NCBI GenBank assembly: GCA_018303405.1
Contig: JAGVYD010000014.1
Span: 102,717 to 166,716 of the forward strand
DNA: 64,000 nt
Source: Candidatus Woesearchaeota archaeon
GTDB taxonomy: Archaea > Nanobdellota > Nanobdellia > Woesearchaeales > JABMPP01
Direction: 5' to 3'
Under the pieces are notes generated by a model. That model ran no database searches, had not been told where the DNA came from, and was given only the letters and a program-made list of their open reading frames with translations. This document shows, piece after piece, positions 1-8,434 of this stretch (positions are counted from its first letter, which is position 1; each line of letters starts with the position of its first letter). A program made the translations under genes and the position numbers.

Positions 1-778
1 CGCCGAAAAATGAGCAGATATCAAAGACCCCGATGTCCTTGGCCAGCTTCTCAACATCCAGCTCTGCATAGCCAGGCACCATGCCTCCTACAATCCATAG
101 CTCAATGTCTTGCCTATTCAATTTCTTGACTGCTTCAAAAAGGAAGCGATGCCCTTTTTTCTCATGCCATTGCGCCACAATTAGTATCCTGGTTTTTTCA
201 GTCCTCCTGAATTTCTCAGTGTCAACAAACAGCCTGTTGACAGTGATTTTTCCCGAGTCCACATTATGCTCCTTGATAAGGTAATTTTTATTGTAATCGG
301 AAATTGTGATGATGTTATCGCAGTAAGCCAGCGATTTCCTGAACATGCTTTCCTGTGCCTGGTATAATTCATGTGCGTGGATAGTTACGGAGAGCTTTTT
401 TCCGGTCAGCTTTTTGCAGTAGTACCCGATAAATAGCTTGGCATCGCCAAAATGGCAGTGGATCCTGTCAATGTTCCGCATTTTGAGGGAATAGCTGCCT
501 GCAATGAGAAAATGCATGAGCGTTCCTGAAAACAAGGACTCAAAAAACAGATTGAGATAGGTTCCTGGCTGCTTGGCAAATACAAGGGGCTGTGTCAACA
601 GGATCATTAAGGGATTCAGCCTGAAGACTTCCCAGTCCTTCTTCGGCATGGCCAGGCCTTTCCGGTATTTGGTTGGGAAAATGGCAAATTTTATCTTATT
701 TTTCTCCAATTCAAGGAGCTCTGAGTAAATAAAAGGTGCTATCCCATTTTTCATCGAAAAAATGTAGGCTATTTTCAT
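1..778 (-). CDS. GT4-type glycosyltransferase, C-terminal part outside window
   Basis: This gene enters from beyond position 1, so only its first 259 codons are visible and the C-terminal catalytic half is missing. The protein starts MKIAYIFSMKNG and shows the GT-B pattern of family 4 glycosyltransferases: a Rossmann-like N-terminal domain, an HAHELY segment near residue 145, and the start of the second domain (ILIVAQWHEKKGHRF, then ELWIVGG). The family transfers a sugar from a nucleotide-sugar donor; the donor here cannot be told. The start overlaps the stop of the upstream acyltransferase gene as ATGA (775-778), so translation is probably coupled. It is the last visible gene of the minus-strand glycan operon that begins at 4486. 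Confidence 0.85.
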   Translation of the reverse strand, partial: MKIAYIFSMKNGIAPFIYSELLELEKNKIKFAIFPTKYRKGLAMPKKDWEVFRLNPLMILLTQPLVFAKQPGTYLNLFFESLFSGTLMHFLIAGSYSLKMRNIDRIHCHFGDAKLFIGYYCKKLTGKKLSVTIHAHELYQAQESMFRKSLAYCDNIITISDYNKNYLIKEHNVDSGKITVNRLFVDTEKFRRTEKTRILIVAQWHEKKGHRFLFEAVKKLNRQDIELWIVGGMVPGYAELDVEKLAKDIGVFDICSFFG

Positions 779-1233
779 TTCTTCAGGACCTCCTTAAGCG
801 GCTTGACTTTCTTGGCAGGTATGCCATATGCCAAGCAGTTGGCAGGAATATCCTTTGTGACCAGCGACATTGCGCCGATGATTACATTGTCACCGATAGT
901 TACTCCTGGCATGACCACGGAATTTACACCCAGGAAAACATTGTTTCCTATCCTTACCTTGCCATATTCACGCTCCCCCCATAATTTCATTTTGCCGCCT
1001 TGCTTGGCGTCAGAATGGCACAGGATTGTGACGCCCCTGGTGATCATGCAGTTATTGCCTATGGCAATCATGCCAGGCTTGGATCGGTCAATATAGGCTT
1101 TTGGGGAGATAAACACTTTCTTGCCGATAGCAACTCCGCTGTACTTGTAGAATCTTACCCTGCAGAAGCTGCCAATGCTGTTCCATAGTGCTTTAAGTGC
1201 ATAGATGGGTGATAGGATTATGCGCGTAATCAT
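775..1233 (-). CDS. Left-handed beta-helix (hexapeptide) acyltransferase
   Basis: A 152-residue protein made mostly of hexapeptide repeats that form a left-handed beta helix, as in WbbJ/serine-acetyltransferase-like enzymes. From about residue 35 the sequence runs through repeats such as IAIGNNCMI, VRIGNNVFLGVNSVVMPGV and IGDNVIIGAMSLV, and it ends in the usual AYGIPAKKVKPL tail. These enzymes O- or N-acetylate sugars of surface polysaccharides, so the likely role is glycan decoration. It overlaps its upstream neighbour (1230-1233) and its downstream neighbour (775-778) by ATGA, which indicates tight translational coupling in the operon. The acceptor is unknown. Confidence 0.9.
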   Translation of the reverse strand: MITRIILSPIYALKALWNSIGSFCRVRFYKYSGVAIGKKVFISPKAYIDRSKPGMIAIGNNCMITRGVTILCHSDAKQGGKMKLWGEREYGKVRIGNNVFLGVNSVVMPGVTIGDNVIIGAMSLVTKDIPANCLAYGIPAKKVKPLKEVLKK

Positions 1234-2261
1234 TTGCCTGACCTCCTTTTTGCCATTTCCTTAATTGTTTTAATATAAAATTTTGTCGTATCTACCTTGT
1301 CCTGGACCAATTTGTCCCTTTTTTTCTTCCAGGACTCCCTAAGCCCCTGGTTTTTCATGATGGACTCTGCCCGCTTAAGAATTTTGCCCTGTTCTGTTAT
1401 TTGCTCAAGCAGGCCATATTTCCCAATCAATTCATTGGTATAGCCCATCTTAAGGGGATTGACATAAATGGTAGGGGTGCCCAGGATTGCCGCTTCAGCA
1501 GCTGTTGTTCCGCCTTCGCTTATGACAAGCCTGGCAGAGTGCAGCACAGAATGTATTTGGCCTTTTGCACGGCCAAGCTGGTATTTTCTGATTGCCTCGG
1601 GCAATTCAGATTCAGAGGAAATGAATACCCTGAATTTTGAGGCTAATTTGCTGACAAAGGCAATCTTGTCTGATATGCCATTCTTGCCAATATCATGGCT
1701 GGCATCCCAGGAGACAAATCTTAATAGGATGAATGGCTCATTTGGCTTCACCCTCAGCAGCCTGTGAATTTTTGGATTTGGCTTGAAATAACCTGGATGC
1801 AGGTATGCCAATTCTTTGAACCCGTCATATCTTATCTGCTTCTTTCCCAAATCCAGGGTGTATGATTTTGGCGTCACGACTTTAGTGGCAAATGGAAAAG
1901 TGAGCCAGTTCTGGATTGTTGAATGCTCAGTGTCATCAAATATAATTGACGGCTTGCCGAGCAATTGCGAGGCCTGGGCAATATAAAGGTCCCCGCTGCT
2001 GCCAACAAGGACATCCGGCTGGAATTTCTTTGCCTCCCTGACAATGATTTGGCTTATCCTGGCCATGCCATAAAGCTTCATCATGCCTTTGTAGCCTGGC
2101 CTGGCCACGAATTTTATCTTGTTTTGCCTAAGCAGTTCATGCGTGCATTCCTTATCCCTTGCAATGACCCGGAATTTATGGCCTTGCCTGCTCATTTCCT
2201 TGATGACATTCTTGAACTGGTGCACATCAGCAGGGTGGTTAATATCTATCAGGATTCGCAT
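1230..2261 (-). CDS. DUF354 family protein, GT-B-like
   Basis: A 343-residue protein starting MRILIDINHPADVHQFKN, the signature start of DUF354 archaeal proteins, which resemble UDP-GlcNAc 2-epimerases and GT-B glycosyltransferases. Near residue 250 there is a conserved SEGGTTAAEAAILGTP segment, the nucleotide-sugar binding part of that fold. The start at 2261 is chosen because a GGGGGTGG ribosome-binding site lies 5 nt upstream and the family begins there. A longer frame to 2306 would overlap the upstream gene by 58 nt, against 13 nt for this start. It sits between an ATP-grasp enzyme and an acetyltransferase in the glycan operon. The reaction is not established. Confidence 0.85.
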   Translation of the reverse strand: MRILIDINHPADVHQFKNVIKEMSRQGHKFRVIARDKECTHELLRQNKIKFVARPGYKGMMKLYGMARISQIIVREAKKFQPDVLVGSSGDLYIAQASQLLGKPSIIFDDTEHSTIQNWLTFPFATKVVTPKSYTLDLGKKQIRYDGFKELAYLHPGYFKPNPKIHRLLRVKPNEPFILLRFVSWDASHDIGKNGISDKIAFVSKLASKFRVFISSESELPEAIRKYQLGRAKGQIHSVLHSARLVISEGGTTAAEAAILGTPTIYVNPLKMGYTNELIGKYGLLEQITEQGKILKRAESIMKNQGLRESWKKKRDKLVQDKVDTTKFYIKTIKEMAKRRSGK

Positions 2262-3484
2262 AGTGCCACCCCCCTTGATTTTCCTACTAATTTTTTCCAC
2301 AGCCATTTACTTATTGCAACCACTTTTGATATCCAATAAACTAAAGTTGGTTTCAGGTCGCTCCAACTTTCGATAGCAAATACTTTTCTGTTTAGATAAG
2401 GTTGGATATATTGCCAGAATGAATACTGCTCCGTTTTGCGGCCCTTGGAAAAAATAGTGAATAAGTCCTTGTGTAAGTGAATCCAATAGAAATTATCAGG
2501 ATATTCAGGCATTTGTATTTCTTTATTTTCTACAAAGTCCTGATACATTGCAAAGGCGATGTTAAATCCAAACTTACATTCTAACTTAACAAAAAGGGTG
2601 TTTCTGCAATTAATTTCTATGAGTTTATATTTATCATCCCGTGAATCATATTTAAATTCAGTTTGTGCCACCCCTACAAAGCCAGGCATTTGCTTTAGGA
2701 TTTTTTGGGTTAATTTCTTTGTTATTGTATTGTGGATGGTTTTCATCACTCTGCCCACACCGTATAATGGAGGACTCTGGCGCAGTTTCTGCATCTGAAA
2801 TGTACCAGTTAGTTTACCAGTCCTATCAACGTAAAATTTGCAAAGCTGAAGATGTGTGTCATCACCTGGAACCTTTTCTGTTATCATTGCCTTAATTCCA
2901 TGTTTGCGACAACTTATCCATTTTTCGAGCAACTCATCAAAACTGTTGACCTCAAATAGTTTCGTTTTAAAAATCGCCGCAAAATGGTGTCTTTCATAGG
3001 GTTTGACAAGGGATGGAAAAGTTATTTTGCTTCGGACTTTTTTAATTTCATATACTGAATTACAGTAAAAGGTTTTAGGAACTGGAATCCCTGCCTTTGT
3101 GGCTATGGAATAGGTCAGTTTTTTATTCAAGAGTTTTTGGATATATTTGTAATCCGCAACAGGCAGAATATAAAATTTTGTCAATTGTTTCTTATAATAG
3201 GATAAGGCATCAACTGACTCATCATTACAGGGGATTATCAACAATTTGTTCCATTTTTTCTTGTTTTTCATGAGAATATTTCTTATTTGTTTTTTGTCAA
3301 GAAAATTTTCAATCCTGTGACTTTCCATGACATATTTAGAATGTATGGCAAATTCATCATCCGATTGATAAATAACAATTGATTTTATCCCTTTTTTTCC
3401 AAGCTCGCGAACTACCTGCAACCCGATATCTCCCCCGTAAAGAATTATTACTCTTTTCTGATTATTATTATAGGTTAGTTGCAT
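2249..3484 (-). CDS. ATP-grasp enzyme
   Basis: A 411-residue protein with an N-terminal Rossmann-like part (VIILYGGDIGLQVVRELGKKG), then an ATP-grasp fold: a KLTYSIATKAGIPVPKTF segment, the lysine-containing strand FPSLVKPYERHHFA, and the metal-binding end FKYDSRDDKYKLIEINCRNTL (EIN). ATP-grasp ligases activate a carboxylate with ATP and join it to an amine or thiol. This type is common in polysaccharide loci, where it adds amino acids or similar groups to sugars. ATG 3484 is preferred over the GTG at 3493 because GGTG lies 6 nt before it. AT content is higher than in its neighbours, which may hint at transfer. The substrate is unknown. Confidence 0.8.
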   Translation of the reverse strand: MQLTYNNNQKRVIILYGGDIGLQVVRELGKKGIKSIVIYQSDDEFAIHSKYVMESHRIENFLDKKQIRNILMKNKKKWNKLLIIPCNDESVDALSYYKKQLTKFYILPVADYKYIQKLLNKKLTYSIATKAGIPVPKTFYCNSVYEIKKVRSKITFPSLVKPYERHHFAAIFKTKLFEVNSFDELLEKWISCRKHGIKAMITEKVPGDDTHLQLCKFYVDRTGKLTGTFQMQKLRQSPPLYGVGRVMKTIHNTITKKLTQKILKQMPGFVGVAQTEFKYDSRDDKYKLIEINCRNTLFVKLECKFGFNIAFAMYQDFVENKEIQMPEYPDNFYWIHLHKDLFTIFSKGRKTEQYSFWQYIQPYLNRKVFAIESWSDLKPTLVYWISKVVAISKWLWKKLVGKSRGVALCES

Positions 3485-3505
3485 GGATGACACCGTGTAT
3501 TATTA

Positions 3506-4486
3506 CTAAAAAACCAGCAGCCCAATCACGCAAAACATTGCTGTGAACGCATACAGCCACAGTGTGGCCTGCTTCTCCGTGAGTTTGAACCAGCTGACAA
3601 TCAGGAATTTGAGTGACTTGAATTTCATGCTTGGCGGGGCAACGATGTGGTTGTCCTTGTCAACCCCCCCGAATTTCACATCCGGAATCCTTCTCAGCAG
3701 GATTGTGTATGAGTCCATCAGGAAATTGATGATGTGGGGAATCAGGATAAACGCCCCAAACCAAGTCATGTTCTGTGTTACCATCAATGCCCCAATCGCG
3801 CTGCCAACAAGGAAATCCCCGACATTGCCAGGCAGTGCCCTGGCAGGATAAAATGTTGAAGGATAAAACGCCAGAACTGCTCCAAGGACAGGCAAGAACA
3901 CGAGCAGTGATTCTATGCCATTGACCATGTAGCTCCGTATGGCAATGGTGATAAGCAAAATCAGTTCCAATCCAGTGCTCAAGCCATTATATCCTGCATG
4001 CAGATTTATTGAGTTCGCGACAAACATTATGAATATTGGCACGAAAAGCAGCGAATAAGCCGCGCCCAGCCCAATTGAAAAATCAAAGAGATGGATTGTT
4101 GTGTCCGGTATCAGTGACGCAATGGGCAATGTAAGTATCATTGTGACAATGATTTTGTCATAGCGTGTCCTGAAATTGAACAGGTCATCAAGGATGCCGT
4201 ACAGCCCATACACAACTATCACAAAGTAGAATATGAAAAGGTCCCCCATTTCCAGCCTGTCAAGCAAAATAACAGACAGGCTGAGCGAGATGAGTATGCC
4301 AATAAGCATGGTAATGCCGCCCATCACAGGGATTTTTTCCTTCCCTTTCTTGTAGTAGTCCTTTACCATGTAGCCATATTTTTTCAGCTTGGCCATGACA
4401 TAAGGAAGGGCCCAATAAGTACAAAAGAAGCTGTAAATCAGGATGACTGCATACTTGTATATGATTTGAAGTGTTTCAGTGCCCAT
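3506..4486 (-). CDS. GPT/MraY-family UDP-GlcNAc:polyprenyl-phosphate GlcNAc-1-P transferase
   Basis: A 326-residue multi-pass membrane protein of glycosyltransferase family GPT (ALG7/WecA/MraY; AglH in archaeal N-glycosylation). Visible signatures are the first cytoplasmic loop KEKIPVMGGIT, the Asp pair in YGILDDLF, NLHAGYNGLSTG, and PGNVGDFLVGSAIG, with GVDKDNHIV near the C-terminus. The known reaction is transfer of a GlcNAc-1-phosphate to dolichyl phosphate, the first committed step of lipid-linked glycan assembly. ATG 4486 is preferred to 4513 because GGGGGAA lies 4 nt upstream. It is the first gene of the operon 4486 to 1, so the downstream genes probably extend or decorate the same glycan. 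Confidence 0.9.
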   Translation of the reverse strand: MGTETLQIIYKYAVILIYSFFCTYWALPYVMAKLKKYGYMVKDYYKKGKEKIPVMGGITMLIGILISLSLSVILLDRLEMGDLFIFYFVIVVYGLYGILDDLFNFRTRYDKIIVTMILTLPIASLIPDTTIHLFDFSIGLGAAYSLLFVPIFIMFVANSINLHAGYNGLSTGLELILLITIAIRSYMVNGIESLLVFLPVLGAVLAFYPSTFYPARALPGNVGDFLVGSAIGALMVTQNMTWFGAFILIPHIINFLMDSYTILLRRIPDVKFGGVDKDNHIVAPPSMKFKSLKFLIVSWFKLTEKQATLWLYAFTAMFCVIGLLVF

Positions 4487-4548
4487 GATTCCCCCGAAAT
4501 GCCAATCATTCATATATACTTGTTACTACTAAAAGGTGGTTTTAGTCA

Positions 4549-4556
4549 TATATAAA
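4549..4556 (-). promoter_or_regulatory. TATA box of the glycan operon
   Basis: TTTATATA on the minus strand, 63-70 nt upstream of the chosen start at 4486, predicting a transcript start near 4525 and a leader of about 40 nt carrying the GGGGGAA ribosome-binding site. The surrounding 109-nt gap is very AT-rich. Confidence 0.55.
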
Positions 4557-4622
4557 GCTTTGCTTTTTATATATGGGTTATATATGAGAAAATGCACATA
4601 AAAAGTTACCTATAAATTGGAT

Positions 4623-4988
4623 TCATTTGGCCTTTTTTGGCTTAGCTTCATTTAAAACTTCGGCTTCTTCTGAGCCAGAGAGCAATTCCTTAAGTTTATG
4701 GTAGTTCAGGTTCTTTCGGTAGACAATAAGGTTAATGGCAATCAGTGCACCTGTGACAATCAGCTCCCATTTCCAGACGTTGTAAGGATTGATGCCGCCT
4801 GTTGCAATTTTCGTTGCCTCATTATAGCCAAGGGACAATCCAATTGCAAGGGCGACCATTACGCTGAAGGTAATGCTAAGTGCTATTCTTTCCAGCCATT
4901 TCGCATTCCTGAAAAAAAGTGTTGTGACAAAAAATCCAGGCAGGAAAAGGGCAAAAAGGAATCCTGCAATTGCAATCGCATCAATCAT
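4623..4988 (-). CDS. DUF1616-type membrane protein, short
   Basis: A 121-residue membrane protein with three predicted transmembrane helices (about residues 4-24, 33-52 and 73-90) and a charged, lysine-rich C-terminal tail. The pattern FLFALFLPGFFVTTLFF...WLERIALSITFSV matches the N-terminal membrane part of DUF1616 proteins, which occur beside archaeal surface-glycosylation loci; the full-length form also has an extracellular C-terminal domain, absent here. Its ATG lies inside the end of the upstream gene (8-nt overlap), so the two are probably made together. Together they may represent a split DUF1616 protein. Function unknown. Confidence 0.7.
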   Translation of the reverse strand: MIDAIAIAGFLFALFLPGFFVTTLFFRNAKWLERIALSITFSVMVALAIGLSLGYNEATKIATGGINPYNVWKWELIVTGALIAINLIVYRKNLNYHKLKELLSGSEEAEVLNEAKPKKAK

Positions 4989-7413
4989 GCCTTATCACCC
5001 AAAAGTGTATTTCAGTCTGGTTGCCCTGCTCGTTTGTTGTGGTGAATGTGGCCTTTCCGTAGTCAAAATCACCTTCTGGCCGGAATGTTGAATGGTAGGA
5101 CTGCGCCTCCCCTCCGCCCAGGTACAGGGAGTCTTTTGTCATTTGCACTTCACCAACTTTCTTTAGGCTGCATGGGTCTTTGTCTATGTTGAACTGGATT
5201 CTTCTCTGCCTTTCCTTGTTAAAAAGGTTTATGCCCGTCAGCTCAACATAGGTGTTGTAGGAGGAGATTCCGAAGTATCCCTTAGACACATTGGGTTCAG
5301 AGAATGCAAACAAAGGGATTCTGTTGATATATATTGTTGTTTCATTCATCTCCTTGACGAAGTCAAAATTATTCCTGTCATTCCAGGTTAAATTCAGCGA
5401 TGCAGTGTCTTTGGTCAGTGTGCCGTAAAGGTTTCTGAACAGGTAAGCCTCCTTGGCCTGTTTGCTTATTATCACTGAAAGCAGAAGCCTGTCATCCTGG
5501 AAAAATGAGGTGTCAAGCAGCCCAAGGCCCTCAAGAAGGTAAAACGAATAGCTGAAACTGTAATTTTCAAAATTGGACACCTGGGCAGTCGGGCCCGCAA
5601 ACACGAATTTTTCAGAGGGAATATTCTCATTTATCAATGAAGCGTCTATGTCAATTTCGTAATCCAGCAAATCGGCAATTGTAAGGCCGGGCTGCTGGTA
5701 GGGCAATGTGCCCACAATTCCTGTTTCATTGCCGCCCCCGGCATATTCGCGGCTCGTGGCAGCTTCATCCTGGAAAAACTCGCCTACGGCAAGGAATGGC
5801 GCCATTGTGAGCTCTGCAGAAATTTCCACAGGAGTTGTCACAGCGCGGATAGGCCTTGCCTGGACAAGCTGCCGGCCAGTGGACTGGCGGTACACAATCC
5901 TGCATGCCTGGTCAATGCTTATCCTTTTGCATCCGGGCTGGTCATTGAAGACAACAATGTCCGAGAATATGACAAAAGAGTTGCTGACTTTCATTTCAAA
6001 ATCCCCGACGCTGAGTTTCCAATTGATGCGGTGGAACGGCCTTTTGTTCATGTAGAAAACAAGCTTGCCGCCCCATGATTCAATCATAAGCTCATTTGGC
6101 GCTGATTCTTCCAGCTCATTTGAGACTTTGTATGCCACAGATTCAGTTTCATTATTTGTGATCACGTATATGTCGGTGCCCCTGATTAATATGCTCAGGT
6201 TATTCTTTAGGCTGAGTAGGAAGGTTTTTTGGCGGCTAAAGGTCTGCCAGCTCAGCCTTAAGGTAAAATTTTCCCAGTCCAGCTCCTTGGCAGTCCCGTT
6301 GCTGGATAAATAGTAGCTCTGGTACACTTGCTCCTCAAGCGGAGTGAGCATGCCTAAAATGTTCTCCTCGCTTGCATTGCCAAAATGATTATTGAATTTG
6401 TAGACGTCATAATTCCCGTCAAGATATGCCTTCAAGCTGTCGCATTCATCATTCGGGCATTCAAAGTAATAGTATTGTTCCTGCCTGAAAAGTGGGACAT
6501 CTGTATTGACTTCCTGTGACAAATTCTCAATTATCCCAAGGATGATTTTGTTGTTGATGCTGTACTCCCTGATGTCCCCCGCTTCAGTTATTTCCACTGG
6601 GGTTTCCTTGTACATGAGCAAAGAGCCAAGCACAACAATATTGTCCTCGGCCTTGAAATCAGGGCGGCCAATTGTGGCGTTATCCGGTGTGAAGTTGAAA
6701 ACAATTTCCCCGTTCAGGTAATATGACATGGTCTCATTATAGCGGATTTCCACTGAATTGTCAGCCTTTAGTGGTGTTAAGTTAAGGCTTTTCCACTCTG
6801 ATACAATGCTGCCATTTGACTTATACACAGCCTCGATTGAAGGATCGCCAGGATAGATCACAAATGCATATTTCAGGGTGCCATTATCATGGAAATAAGT
6901 TGAAAAATTTCCAGACTGGAGGACCTCCTTGAACCTGTAGGTGATTGTATAGTAAGGCCAGTCTATGTCTGCATAATCAGATGATTCCGTGATAAATGCT
7001 TTTGGGATTTGCGCCTGTTCCGGCTCAATATCATAAGGCCCTGCAAATAGGTACTCGAATGTCGACTTGTTTCCCTGCACCCACTGCAGCATTGCCTTTT
7101 GCCTTTGCCGTGCCACGCACTTATAGATGCCTTCTGTCACATCATAAAGCTTGTAAAATTCAATTTTGGCGTCCACATCCAATGTTGTGGGATTTTGGCC
7201 GGCATTCCTCACCACAAAGGTTACATTGTAGTCCTGCCCAAGATAAACATCTCCCGGCAGGCTGTCAGGCTCCGGAAAATATATTTCAGTAAAATCCACG
7301 GCTATATTTTTCACAAAGAAAAAATGGAATACAAGGGAGACTAGGATCGCTATTATGGCTAATGTTAGCAAAAGCCTGAAATTCAATATGTCGCTGAGGT
7401 CATTGTCCGGCAT
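4981..7413 (-). CDS. Large membrane-anchored exported protein, DUF1616-like
   Basis: An 810-residue protein with one N-terminal membrane helix (about residues 12-34, RLLLTLAIIAILVSLVFHFF) followed by a long extracellular part rich in Asn-X-Ser/Thr sites. A segment FTEIYFPEPDSLPGDVYLGQDY followed by VTFVVRNAG, and the C-terminal IHFWVIR, resemble the extracellular half of DUF1616 proteins, with a large insert between. The start at 7413 is chosen because a TATA box (7436-7444) lies 27 nt upstream, as for a leaderless mRNA; the longer frame to 7452 would begin with TTG upstream of that transcript start. It overlaps the next gene by 8 nt. It is probably a cell-surface protein and an N-glycosylation target; function unknown. 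Confidence 0.7.
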   Translation of the reverse strand: MPDNDLSDILNFRLLLTLAIIAILVSLVFHFFFVKNIAVDFTEIYFPEPDSLPGDVYLGQDYNVTFVVRNAGQNPTTLDVDAKIEFYKLYDVTEGIYKCVARQRQKAMLQWVQGNKSTFEYLFAGPYDIEPEQAQIPKAFITESSDYADIDWPYYTITYRFKEVLQSGNFSTYFHDNGTLKYAFVIYPGDPSIEAVYKSNGSIVSEWKSLNLTPLKADNSVEIRYNETMSYYLNGEIVFNFTPDNATIGRPDFKAEDNIVVLGSLLMYKETPVEITEAGDIREYSINNKIILGIIENLSQEVNTDVPLFRQEQYYYFECPNDECDSLKAYLDGNYDVYKFNNHFGNASEENILGMLTPLEEQVYQSYYLSSNGTAKELDWENFTLRLSWQTFSRQKTFLLSLKNNLSILIRGTDIYVITNNETESVAYKVSNELEESAPNELMIESWGGKLVFYMNKRPFHRINWKLSVGDFEMKVSNSFVIFSDIVVFNDQPGCKRISIDQACRIVYRQSTGRQLVQARPIRAVTTPVEISAELTMAPFLAVGEFFQDEAATSREYAGGGNETGIVGTLPYQQPGLTIADLLDYEIDIDASLINENIPSEKFVFAGPTAQVSNFENYSFSYSFYLLEGLGLLDTSFFQDDRLLLSVIISKQAKEAYLFRNLYGTLTKDTASLNLTWNDRNNFDFVKEMNETTIYINRIPLFAFSEPNVSKGYFGISSYNTYVELTGINLFNKERQRRIQFNIDKDPCSLKKVGEVQMTKDSLYLGGGEAQSYHSTFRPEGDFDYGKATFTTTNEQGNQTEIHFWVIRHD

Positions 7414-7501
7414 GGTCGATTGAAAGCATAGGGTGTATAAAAAATCTCGCAAATCGCCCGCATAATGCTTGAATGTTTCTTAGCAGGGCGGCCATGCCTG
7501 C

Positions 7502-8128
7502 TCACCAGAAATGCCACAGCCCAAAATATATTACCATGGCTCCAAGAATCAAATTCGCGACTGCATGAGCAACTACAACTGAGTTCATGTCCTTTTTGCG
7601 GTACCAGAGCCAGTTTAATAGCAGGCCGGTAATCAGCCCTGCCAGCCACTCTGTGTGTGACAATCCAAAAAACAAGGTTGTGATTATGAATGGCCAAAGG
7701 GTATAAGTGCCCTGCGGCACAGCAAGCCAGTTTTGCGAGGCAAGGTACCTGTGAAGGAAAAATCTCGTAAAGAATTCTTCAACAAGCGGTGCGATAAGAA
7801 GCCCGATAATAAGCTTCAGGATGGATTCCGCCATGGAATATGGAGAAATATCCGCTGTGCTAAATGAAGGGTAAAAGGAATCGAGGCCAACCCATAACAA
7901 TCCAATAACAACCCCGATTGCGACTGACAGTGAGTCCCACTTTAATTTGAAGCTAAACCATTCCCGCTTCCACCAGATAAGGCAGCCTACCACTAGCAAT
8001 TTTGCAAGCAATTGTACCATCCTGGATTCCGTAAATAGCACAGCCAGTGGGCTGATCAGGAGGTATGCCATCAATATCATGAAGAATACAAGTGCGCCCT
8101 CTTTGTCACGTTTGGTCAGAGAGTCCAT
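7502..8128 (-). CDS. CPBP-family intramembrane glutamic protease
   Basis: A 208-residue membrane protein with the CAAX protease/bacteriocin-processing (CPBP, Rce1-like) motifs: EEFFTRFFLHR (EExxxR, motif 1, about residue 124), FGLSH (motif 2, about residue 164) and AHAVANLIL (motif 3, His near the C-terminus). Family members cleave peptides inside the membrane or act in protein maturation. GGAGG lies 5 nt before the ATG. A weak TATA-like site lies near 8159-8166, just left of the structured element at 8183-8399. It is probably co-located rather than co-transcribed with the epimerase at 8435-9373. Target unknown. Confidence 0.85.
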   Translation of the reverse strand: MDSLTKRDKEGALVFFMILMAYLLISPLAVLFTESRMVQLLAKLLVVGCLIWWKREWFSFKLKWDSLSVAIGVVIGLLWVGLDSFYPSFSTADISPYSMAESILKLIIGLLIAPLVEEFFTRFFLHRYLASQNWLAVPQGTYTLWPFIITTLFFGLSHTEWLAGLITGLLLNWLWYRKKDMNSVVVAHAVANLILGAMVIYFGLWHFW

Positions 8129-8182
8129 TCAAGCCTCCAGAGGCCCATGATTTAATAAGTTTATGAATTTTCAGTTGATGGT

Positions 8183-8399
8183 GCTTAGCAGAAAAGTTTA
8201 CGTTTTGCCATCAATTCTGCGAGCATCTGGAAATAAGGCAGGCAGCAGTTTTCGGAGTGCGGTCACTCGCTCTGCTCGTTCGGCACTTAAGCGATTCCAA
8301 AAATCGTTAAGTTCCATAGAGAAAACTGCCATTATGAATAAAATGCTTATGCGAGCCGATGGCAAAACCTGAGCCTTCAGGCGAAGTTTTCTGCTAAGC
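8183..8399 (+). repeat. Structured element A (nested inverted repeats)
   Basis: This fills most of the 306-nt gap between the epimerase and the CPBP gene and is one of four related elements. P1: 13-bp perfect pairing 8183-8195/8387-8399 (GCTTAGCAGAAAA). P2: 11 bp, 8202-8212/8358-8368 (GTTTTGCCATC). P3: hairpin GCC-TTCA-GGC, 8373-8382. P4: 9 bp, 8245-8253/8321-8329 (GCAGTTTTC). Inside lies another hairpin, 8285-8296/8302-8312. It shares CATCAAT..TGCG after P2 and the GA-flanked P3 with the others. No clear flanking direct repeat was found. The strand given is the one on which P3 follows P2; the transcribed strand is unknown. Confidence 0.75.
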
Positions 8400-8434
8400 T
8401 TTAAGGGAGGAATTGTCCTTGTCGGCAGTAAAGC

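Noticed and set aside
8163..8372. 69-codon plus-strand frame in the epimerase-CPBP gap
   Set aside because: It overlaps structured element A, has biased composition from the inverted repeats and no ribosome-binding site.
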